From: Asaia bogorensis
GTDB taxonomy: Bacteria; Pseudomonadota; Alphaproteobacteria; Acetobacterales; Acetobacteraceae
Reading direction: 5' to 3'
Assembly (NCBI GenBank): GCA_945871455.1
Contig: CAMBXJ010000303.1
Coordinates: 1-5,775, forward strand
Length of the DNA: 5,775 nucleotides
Part shown: positions 1 to 4,921 of the stretch, piece after piece
Layout of the letters: each line of letters opens with the position of its first letter
How positions within the stretch are numbered: the stretch's first letter is position 1
Notes under the pieces: model-generated
Told to the model about the DNA's origin: nothing
The model's database searches: none
The model's input: only the letters and a program-made list of their open reading frames with translations
Position numbers and translations under genes: made by a program

Positions 1-44
1 GCCGCTCCGACCAATTTTTCCACCGTTATCGCGGTATCGGCCGG

Positions 45-740
45 CTAACCGTCCGCCACCGTCTTCGCGCGCCGCCCCAATCCGCCATACAGATCCAGCA
101 ACCGCTCCCGCCACGCCGCGACCGGATCGTCGGCGGCCAGCAGTTCGAACCGGCTGGTGCAGCGTGGCCACATCAACGTCCCGCCCAGGATGTGATCGGC
201 GTAACTTGGGGCCGCGCCGCCCAGCCAAGCCTGCGACCGCAGGACCAGCCGCACCGGGGTCAGCAGTTCCCGGAACGCGCCGACCCGCGCTTCCCGCCCA
301 TCCTGGACCGCTTCCAGGGTCATGCCAAAGCGGGCTTCCCGGCTGGAGCGGAAATAATCCCGGTCCTTGGGGTCGACCGCATCCAGCAGGTCCCGCACGA
401 TCAGGCGCGCGATGGCGCCGAGCAGCACCGAGTCGGCCCAGGCGTTGATGAAGCGGGCGTGGGCTCGCCCGGTCGGGCTGCCGAACAGGGTCGGGGTCGG
501 GTATGTGTCTTCCAGATATCCCGCGATGGCCCAACTGTCGGTGACCACGCGATCGCCGTCCCGGATCACCGGCACACGGTCCTGTCCGGAAAACGCGATA
601 TCCGCCTTGTCGGTGAAGCGCCACGCCAGGGCGTCCACCGGCAATCCCTTATGCGCCAGGGCGAAACGGGTGCGCCAGCAATAGGGGCTGAACCGAAGGT
701 CGGGGTCGGCCCCGGCGAGGTCGTGCAGGATGATGCTCAT
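45..740 (-). CDS. LigE-like glutathione S-transferase family protein
   Basis: This 231-residue protein has the two-domain layout of a soluble cytosolic glutathione S-transferase. The thioredoxin-like N-terminal half carries SPYCWRTR at residues 18-25 followed by ALAHKG, closely resembling the SPFVWRTK...ALKHKG stretch of the beta-etherase LigE class. The cis-proline motif RVPVI is at 56-60 and the glutathione-contacting D68-S69 precedes WAIAGYLEDTYP. Residues from about 88 onward form the helical C-terminal domain. LigE itself cleaves lignin-type beta-aryl ethers using glutathione; that activity is only an inference here, and the substrate could be quite different. The start is set at 740 because homology begins at MSIILHD; the frame stays open far upstream (to 1256), but that extension is low-complexity, Arg/Pro-rich and runs under the flippase gene. 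No good Shine-Dalgarno sequence precedes the start. The gene is divergent from the flippase gene, and no partner enzyme is visible. Confidence 0.88.
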   Translation of the reverse strand: MSIILHDLAGADPDLRFSPYCWRTRFALAHKGLPVDALAWRFTDKADIAFSGQDRVPVIRDGDRVVTDSWAIAGYLEDTYPTPTLFGSPTGRAHARFINAWADSVLLGAIARLIVRDLLDAVDPKDRDYFRSSREARFGMTLEAVQDGREARVGAFRELLTPVRLVLRSQAWLGGAAPSYADHILGGTLMWPRCTSRFELLAADDPVAAWRERLLDLYGGLGRRAKTVADG

Positions 741-1032
741 GGGCGCAGTCTGCGGCAGAATTGGCGAAATCGTCCAGGGTGCTTGCCAACCGGTGGTTAC
801 CAACGGGCGGTTGCCAACGTCGGTCAAAGCGTCGTTCCCAGCGTTGTTGTGAGTGCCGGACCGGACGTGGTAGCGGCGGAGGTGCCATGGTGACGCCTGC
901 CCGGGTCCCTCAACGCCGCCCCAGGCGGGCGCCCACCCCCGGATATCTTCGGCACCAGGACATGTTTGCGCCGTCTCCCGCTTCGCCCCTCCACCGTGAA
1001 AATGCAGCCCCCGCTCGGACCAACCCCCGTGA
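741..1032. other. Divergent intergenic region between GST and flippase genes
   Basis: This 292-bp stretch separates two divergent genes and must hold the promoters for both, but I see no convincing -35/-10 pair. It contains three tandem 14-bp units at 782-823, a GC-rich portion, a doubtful 53-codon ORF at 887-1048 and the first half of a 16-bp duplication at its right edge. Longer open frames crossing it on both strands look like GC-rich shadow frames: they are rich in Arg and Pro and show no recognisable family. Confidence 0.6.
782..823. repeat. Three tandem 14-bp units, possible operator
   Basis: Units at 782-795, 796-809 and 810-823 each begin with (C/G)TT(G/A)CCAAC, so the nine-base core recurs at an exact 14-bp period. 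The last five bases of each unit are less conserved. The array lies about 40 bp upstream of the transferase start in the divergent region, where direct repeats often serve as regulator binding sites. Binding is an inference; no regulator is encoded in the window. Confidence 0.5.
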
Positions 1033-1048
1033 ATGCCAACCCCCGTGA
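887..1048 (+). CDS. Doubtful 53-residue ORF upstream of flippase gene
   Basis: A small ORF starts with ATG at 887, four bases after GGAGG (878-882), and ends with TGA at 1046-1048. Its stop overlaps a GTG codon at 1045-1047 that is in the flippase frame, giving a GTGA stop/start overlap of the kind seen in translationally coupled genes. The product has no recognisable domain and is rich in Pro and Arg (for example QRRPRRAP), the typical composition of a chance open frame in GC-rich DNA. It is listed because the flippase gene lacks its own clear ribosome binding site, so coupling to an upstream ORF is possible. Most likely it is not a conserved protein. Confidence 0.15.
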   Translation: MVTPARVPQRRPRRAPTPGYLRHQDMFAPSPASPLHRENAAPARTNPRECQPP

Positions 1049-1051
1049 ATG
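1020..1051 (+). repeat. Perfect 16-bp tandem duplication at the flippase start
   Basis: The 16-mer CCAACCCCCGTGAATG occurs twice head to tail, at 1020-1035 and 1036-1051, without a mismatch. The ATG of the first copy (1033) is in the flippase frame. The ATG of the second copy (1049) is out of frame because 16 is not a multiple of three, while the GTG of the second copy (1045) is in frame. The duplication therefore determines which start codons are available. Confidence 0.9.
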
Positions 1052-2523
1052 AAGCCCGCAACCTGCTCGCCCGCACCGCGGTCGGCGCCGCCTGGGTCAT
1101 GGCATGGCGGTTCGGCCTGCGCTTCCTGGGCCTGGTCAGCACCCTGATCCTGGTCCGCCTGCTGGCGCCCGAGGATTTCGGTCTGATCGCGTTGGCCGCC
1201 GGGTTCATGCAGTCGATCGACGGGCTGATGATGATCAGCACGGAAGAAGCCGTCATCCGCGAGAAATCGCCCGATCGCGCCGTCTACGACACCGCGTTCA
1301 CCCTGAATGTTCTGCGCGGCCTGGCGGTGGCGCTTCTGGTTGCCGCGCTCGCGGTGCCAACCGCCGATTTCTTTGCCGATCCGCGCCTGGTCCCACTGCT
1401 GCTGGTCATGGCGTGGCTGCCGTTCCTGGAGGGGCTGACCAATATCGGCGTGGTCGATTTCCGCCGAAACATGACCTTCCACAAGGAATTTTGGCTGATG
1501 GTGCTGCCCAAGCTGTTCGGCATCGTCGTGACGATCGGCGCCGCCCTGATGCTGCGCAGCTACATGGCGATGCTGTACGGCCTGATCGCCGGGCGCACCC
1601 TGCGCACCGTTATGAGCTACACGATGCACCCGTATCGGCCTCGGCTGTCGCTAAAGGCCTGGCAGGTGCTGTCCGGCTATTCCGTCTGGAGCTGGCTGCT
1701 GTGCATGGCCGTCCTGCTGCGCGATCGCGCCGATACGCTGCTGCTGGGGCGGATGACCAATCCGACCTCGGTCGGGGTCTACGCGGTGGGCGCGGAGATT
1801 GCCGCCCTGCCGACGACGGAACTGATAGAGCCGCTGGGGCGCGCCACCTTCGCGGGCTTCGCGGTGGCACGAAACAGCGGCATGGCGATGACGGAAACGT
1901 TGGCGCGGCTGATGGGCAACGCGGCCTTGCTGACCCTGCCGGCGGGGCTGGGCCTGTCGCTGGTCGCGGCACCGTTGGTGCGGCTGGCGTTCGGACCGGC
2001 CTGGGACATGGCGGTGCCGGTGCTGCAAGTACTTGCGGTGGCCGGGACGATGACCGTATTCGGCCAGTTGTGCCTGCACCTGCTCACCGTGCACGGCTTC
2101 CTCGCCGGCCTGGTCGGGATCGTGCTCGGTGGCATGGCCCTGCGGGTGGCGCTGCTGCTGGCGGTGATCCCAAGCTTCGGCGTCGCCGGCGCCGCCTGGG
2201 CCGCCGCGGCGGCGATCTGCGTCGAGCAGAGCCTGACCATGGCAATGGCGTTCCGCCGGTTCGGCATCTCCCTGGCGCGATTTTCCAGCCAGCTATGGCG
2301 TCCGGTGCTGGGAGCGTTCGCCATGGTCGCGGTTCTATGGTTCGCCGACCTGGGGTGGATGCCAGCGCGGGACGAGGCGCTGGTGCTGCCCCTGGTCCTG
2401 GCCGTTTCAATCGGCGCCGTTGTCTATTGCGGCACGGTGCTGCTGGCCTGGCTGGCCTCCGGCCGACCGGACGGGGCCGAGGCCGATGTGCTGGCCGTTC
2501 TGCGCCATCTGGTGCGGCGCTGA
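1033..2523 (+). CDS. Wzx/PST-type polysaccharide (oligosaccharide) flippase
   Basis: This 496-residue integral membrane protein belongs to the COG2244/RfbX family of the MOP superfamily, which moves lipid-linked oligosaccharide repeat units across the inner membrane for capsule, exopolysaccharide or O-antigen assembly. The N-terminal pattern is characteristic: a positively charged first helix (residues 10-40), then LVRLLAPEDFGLIALA at 40-55 and, further on, VVDFRRNMTFHKEF at 140-153. Hydrophobic segments continue through most of the chain (about 95-110, 120-140, 154-173, 212-230, 296-316, 326-350, 358-380, 384-400, 424-440, 450-474), giving roughly 12-14 membrane spans, the usual number. The C-terminal tail from about 478 is polar and probably cytoplasmic. 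A stop codon at 1030-1032 limits the start to ATG 1033 or GTG 1045; neither has a clear Shine-Dalgarno sequence. No glycosyltransferase or polymerase gene adjoins it here, so its substrate cannot be named. Confidence 0.9.
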   Translation: MPTPVNEARNLLARTAVGAAWVMAWRFGLRFLGLVSTLILVRLLAPEDFGLIALAAGFMQSIDGLMMISTEEAVIREKSPDRAVYDTAFTLNVLRGLAVALLVAALAVPTADFFADPRLVPLLLVMAWLPFLEGLTNIGVVDFRRNMTFHKEFWLMVLPKLFGIVVTIGAALMLRSYMAMLYGLIAGRTLRTVMSYTMHPYRPRLSLKAWQVLSGYSVWSWLLCMAVLLRDRADTLLLGRMTNPTSVGVYAVGAEIAALPTTELIEPLGRATFAGFAVARNSGMAMTETLARLMGNAALLTLPAGLGLSLVAAPLVRLAFGPAWDMAVPVLQVLAVAGTMTVFGQLCLHLLTVHGFLAGLVGIVLGGMALRVALLLAVIPSFGVAGAAWAAAAAICVEQSLTMAMAFRRFGISLARFSSQLWRPVLGAFAMVAVLWFADLGWMPARDEALVLPLVLAVSIGAVVYCGTVLLAWLASGRPDGAEADVLAVLRHLVRR

Positions 2524-2527
2524 CCGA

Positions 2528-2577
2528 TTCCGATCGGACCCGCCCAGGGCTTCCGATCGGAGTGTTTCCGATCGGAA
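2528..2577. repeat. Three palindromic TTCCGATCGGA copies
   Basis: Exact copies of TTCCGATCGGA lie at 2528-2538, 2551-2561 and 2566-2576. Each contains the perfect 10-bp palindrome TCCGATCGGA, and the third extends to the 12-bp palindrome TTCCGATCGGAA. The cluster starts five bases after the flippase stop codon. Because each copy is self-complementary, any two can pair, so alternative hairpins are possible. It may act as a terminator, an operator cluster, or both. Confidence 0.85.
2551..2577 (+). terminator. Probable terminator hairpin after flippase gene
   Basis: TTCCGATCGGA (2551-2561) is perfectly complementary to TCCGATCGGAA (2567-2577), giving an 11-bp stem with the five-base loop GTGTT, 27 bp after the flippase stop. 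No T tract follows (the next bases are CCAATCAGC), so it is not a textbook intrinsic terminator. It could instead protect the mRNA 3' end or act with Rho. Its position between convergent genes favours a termination role. Confidence 0.45.
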
Positions 2578-2601
2578 CCAATCAGCTTGGCTCTTGAAGC
2601 G

Positions 2602-2628
2602 TTATACCGACCGGCCGAAGCATCGACT
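2602..2628 (+). repeat. 27-bp repeat, copy 1 (shared with IS630 flank)
   Basis: This stretch matches 4820-4846 at 23 of 27 positions without gaps. Both copies begin TTATACC, contain CCGAA and end CGACT, and each is followed within about ten bases by a run of seven C (2637-2643 here). It lies in the convergent intergenic gap after the flippase gene. It may be a copy of a dispersed intergenic repeat or a remnant of the end of an insertion sequence. Confidence 0.6.
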
Positions 2629-2722
2629 GATAGGCGCCCCCCCATCGTCATTGCCGTGCTTGATCCGGCGATAACGGTGGGCGCGCGGGACGCCCAGGGG
2701 GCATCGGTCAGGTCGGCGGTCG

Positions 2723-3532
2723 TTACCAGACCGGCGGCAGATCCAGCCGCATCACCAGCCCTTCCAGCCCCGGACCCGCGGCGGGATAGGCTTTGGTCAC
2801 CTTGGCATCATGGCCCGGCACGATCAGGTCTCGCGACCCGGCCAGGCGGTTGATCCGTCGATAGCCTTCCAGCATCACGAACAGGTCGTAGAAAATGGCG
2901 AAGGGCCGGCCCTCGTCGACTTCCTCGAACACATGTACCGCGTCGGATGCCAGGATCACCCAGCCGCGCGCCGTGTGCACCCGCACGATCGCCTGGCCCC
3001 TGGCATGACCGCCGATCAGGATGAACTCCAACCCCGGCGCCAGGGTCACGTCGCCGTCGTGGAAGGTCATGCGACCGGCATAGACCAGGTCGATCAGTTC
3101 CTTGATGTCTTCCGGGTGATAGGCGGCGCGGAAATTGGGGTGCGACATGTCGCGCCCGGTGACATGGATCATCTCCACGTCCTGGATGTGGAATTGCGCG
3201 TTCGGATAGTCTTCCAACGTGCCGACATGGTCGAAATGGGCGTGCGTCAGGATGACGTTCGTGGCCGAGGCCGCATCGATGCCGACCTTCGCGAGGCCCT
3301 CCGATGGGCGGCACAGGAAATCGTAGTTGCGGCCCATGCGCGCGGATTTGACCGCGGTCATGCCGGAATCGATGATCCAGGTCTGCCCGCCGCCACGAAT
3401 GGCATAGGTGAAGAAATCCAGGCCCGGGATCATCTTGTTCGGGTCGCCACCCATGAACATGTGATTTTCCGCCCGCAGGCCCTGCTTGGCATAGCGGATG
3501 GCGAAGATTTCGTAGTTCGGCAAGTTCGACAT
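2723..3532 (-). CDS. Metallo-beta-lactamase-fold hydrolase, N-acyl-homoserine-lactonase-like
   Basis: This 269-residue protein has the full dinuclear metal site of the metallo-beta-lactamase fold: HAHFDH at 97-102 (ligands H97, H99, D101, H102), H176 in GGHARGQ, D197 in ILASDAVH and H241 in VPGHDAKV. Length and motif spacing fit the AiiA/AttM-like lactonase family, which opens the lactone ring of acyl-homoserine lactone signals. The catalytic-site Tyr that follows the bridging Asp by three residues in AiiA is replaced here by His (H200), so another ester or lactone substrate is quite possible. No signal peptide is seen, so it is probably cytoplasmic. The start at 3532 is well supported: GGGAGG lies seven bases upstream on the minus strand, and the earlier in-frame ATG at 3550 lies immediately upstream of that ribosome binding site. 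The gene sits 83 bp downstream of the DUF2336 gene in the same direction and may be co-transcribed with it. No LuxI or LuxR homologue is present in the window. Confidence 0.87.
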   Translation of the reverse strand: MSNLPNYEIFAIRYAKQGLRAENHMFMGGDPNKMIPGLDFFTYAIRGGGQTWIIDSGMTAVKSARMGRNYDFLCRPSEGLAKVGIDAASATNVILTHAHFDHVGTLEDYPNAQFHIQDVEMIHVTGRDMSHPNFRAAYHPEDIKELIDLVYAGRMTFHDGDVTLAPGLEFILIGGHARGQAIVRVHTARGWVILASDAVHVFEEVDEGRPFAIFYDLFVMLEGYRRINRLAGSRDLIVPGHDAKVTKAYPAAGPGLEGLVMRLDLPPVW

Positions 3533-3536
3533 TGCG

Positions 3537-3547
3537 GTTCCTCCCTG
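3537..3547 (-). promoter_or_regulatory. Strong ribosome binding site of the hydrolase gene
   Basis: Read on the minus strand this is CAGGGAGGAAC, containing GGGAGG with a seven-base gap to ATG at 3532-3530. It decides the start codon in favour of MSNLPNYE over the upstream in-frame ATG at 3550. Confidence 0.8.
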
Positions 3548-3615
3548 CATGCGGATCCGCCTGTAGCATGGCAGTCCGCCCGCGGGAAAACCGGGGGGAA
3601 TGGCGGTGCCGAGCG

Positions 3616-4722
3616 CTACACCGGCTCCAGCACATCACCCAGCTTGTCGACCAGGTAGTCCACATCGCTGAGTTCGGACGACTCGAACTGCGTCAGCACG
3701 CGGGCGATCACCCGCGCGCGGAACCGTTCCAGGTCGCGTGCCTGGCCGTCGAAGCCGGTCTCGTCGATCACGTTCACGGCCGTGCGCATCATCGGATACA
3801 GCTCCTCCGGCAGCCCGGCCTTGCGATATAGCGAGCGCATGCCGGTCTCGCCGGGATCGTGGATCAGCAGACGGGCGTTCTGCACCGAAATGCCCGCCAT
3901 TTCGGCCATCGCGGCCTCAAAGAAGGCGATGTCGCCGGTGCACAGGCCGCGCAACAACAAAGACGGGGTCAGCCGTCGGCTGTGGTACATCTGCGCCACC
4001 ATGCGGGCCAGATCGGGTTCGTCGGACCCGGCGCTCAGGCGGATGATCGCTTCTTCCCGTCCGCGCATTACCAGATCGGCGGCGGTCGAGGGCTTCAGCG
4101 CGTGGTGCTGCACCAGGCGATCCTGCAACCGGCGCGACACCAGCACCGCCAGACGTTCGGCGACCGTCATCGGCAGGACGGATCGCGCCACCATGCTTTC
4201 CTTGACCAGATCGCTATCGGCGAACCGATCGACAGCACGCTCCAGGCTCGCCTCGGCGACCAACGCCGTCGGGTTGGCCATCAGCACCGCGACCGCGCTT
4301 TCATGCGCATGCACGATCACGGCGTCCGACACCTGCTCCGACAGGACAGGCCGAGCGGCGATGAGTTCCTGTTTTCGGGTGGAGCCGCCGCGGACGAGTT
4401 CGATCAGGTCCTCGTCGGTCAGCACCAGCGAGTCGCTCAGGATCGGCAGCGCCACCTGTTCGATGTCGTTGGCCATCCGCAGCGCGACGTCACGCGGCAG
4501 ATCCTTCGCATGGCGCAGGCTCTGCGACAGGGACGCGCGCACCGCGGCCTCCACATCGCGCGCCAGCAGGCGGACGATATCCTGCGCGATGGCGAGTTCA
4601 CCGACCGCCAGGGCCGATCCGCTCAGCTCCATCCCCAATTTCGCCGCCAGCTCCGCCCGCGCCTCCGGAGAGGGGTCGGAGAGCAGACGGGCCACATCCG
4701 CTGTCGAAAGAATTCCAGGCAT
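3616..4722 (-). CDS. DUF2336 domain-containing protein
   Basis: This 368-residue protein resembles the DUF2336 family, found mainly in Alphaproteobacteria and without an established biochemical function. It begins with STADVARLLSDPSPEARAELAAKL (residues 6-29), followed by repeated amphipathic helical pairs through about residue 200, reminiscent of HEAT-like alpha-solenoids (for example DVEAAVRASLSQSL at 56-69). The C-terminal part includes SLLLRGLCTGDIAFFEAAMAEMAGI (254-278) and RSLYRKAGLP (296-305). There is no signal peptide, membrane segment or catalytic motif, so a cytoplasmic scaffold or interaction role is plausible but unproven. The start is uncertain: ATG 4722 gives a compact N-terminus, while in-frame ATGs at 4758 and 4755 and a GTG at 4767 would add up to 15 residues of unconvincing sequence. 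None has a good Shine-Dalgarno sequence. The lactonase-like gene follows 83 bp downstream. Family assignment is by recognition of sequence style. Confidence 0.78.
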   Translation of the reverse strand: MPGILSTADVARLLSDPSPEARAELAAKLGMELSGSALAVGELAIAQDIVRLLARDVEAAVRASLSQSLRHAKDLPRDVALRMANDIEQVALPILSDSLVLTDEDLIELVRGGSTRKQELIAARPVLSEQVSDAVIVHAHESAVAVLMANPTALVAEASLERAVDRFADSDLVKESMVARSVLPMTVAERLAVLVSRRLQDRLVQHHALKPSTAADLVMRGREEAIIRLSAGSDEPDLARMVAQMYHSRRLTPSLLLRGLCTGDIAFFEAAMAEMAGISVQNARLLIHDPGETGMRSLYRKAGLPEELYPMMRTAVNVIDETGFDGQARDLERFRARVIARVLTQFESSELSDVDYLVDKLGDVLEPV

Positions 4723-4796
4723 TTTGCACCGCGCTTGGCCGTTCTGAGGGGCCATCATGGGGCACACAACTGAATGGGAAGTTAACGGAAGGCGGA

Positions 4797-4823
4797 TTGG
4801 TTCAATATTCTGCCCCGTATTAT
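4797..4823 (+). promoter_or_regulatory. Weak candidate promoter for the transposase
   Basis: TTGGTT at 4797-4802 and TATTAT at 4818-4823 are separated by 15 bp, somewhat short for a sigma-70 promoter. The -10-like hexamer matches five of six consensus bases. This is the only AT-rich patch upstream of the transposase, but the match is weak. If the IS boundary lies to the right of it, the promoter would belong to flanking DNA. Confidence 0.2.
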
Positions 4824-4846
4824 ACCAACCGTCCGAAACACCGACT
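4820..4846 (+). repeat. 27-bp repeat, copy 2, upstream of IS630 transposase
   Basis: This is the second copy of the imperfect repeat at 2602-2628 (23 of 27 identical), again followed by a C7 run (4849-4855). It lies about 75 bp before the transposase start, where the left end of the element is expected. The TA at 4856-4857 right after the C7 run, or the TA dinucleotides at 4818-4824, could be the TA target site that IS630 elements duplicate. Confidence 0.55.
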
Positions 4847-4891
4847 CACCCCCCCTATGCAAAGGTCTCCGGGTTCGATTCGATACCCTCG

Positions 4892-4910
4892 TTGGCCGAT
4901 TCGCGGCCAA
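4892..4910 (+). promoter_or_regulatory. Hairpin abutting transposase ribosome binding site
   Basis: TTGGCCG (4892-4898) and CGGCCAA (4904-4910) form a perfect 7-bp stem with loop ATTCG. The last bases of the right arm are the first bases of the AAGGAGGG ribosome binding site (4909-4916). In mRNA the stem could limit ribosome access, a control seen in other insertion sequences against read-through transcripts. The regulatory role is inferred. Confidence 0.5.
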
Positions 4911-4921
4911 GGAGGGATCGA

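Noticed and set aside
20..32. 13-bp sequence CCACCGTTATCGC with an inverted match at 2668-2680
   Set aside because: A 13-base match between strands is not unlikely by chance in a window of this size, and neither copy has supporting structure.
741..1256. N-terminal extension of the transferase reading frame to 1256 on the minus strand
   Set aside because: The added 172 residues are Arg/Pro/Gly-rich, lie antisense to the flippase gene and show no family similarity; the glutathione transferase fold begins at 740.
1104..2597. Long plus-strand frame overlapping the flippase gene
   Set aside because: It is Arg/Ala/Gly-rich shadow coding of the flippase in another frame; the true frame has clear hydrophobic segments and the family motif.
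2679..2695. Hairpin GGGCG/CGCCC as terminator of the hydrolase gene
   Set aside because: The stem is only 5 bp with a 7-base loop and no T tract on the minus strand; too weak to call in GC-rich DNA.
3551..3560. 10-bp palindrome GCGGATCCGC upstream of the hydrolase gene
   Set aside because: A single GC-rich palindrome is expected by chance here, and no promoter elements around it support an operator.
3782..4773. Long plus-strand open frames opposite the DUF2336 gene
   Set aside because: Composition rich in Ser/Arg or Gln/His/Arg is typical of antisense frames in GC-rich DNA; the minus-strand frame gives a recognisable protein.
4757..4921. Upstream ATG at 4757 as transposase start
   Set aside because: It has no ribosome binding site and the extra 55 residues do not resemble IS630 N-termini; AGGAGG at 4910-4915 precedes ATG 4922.
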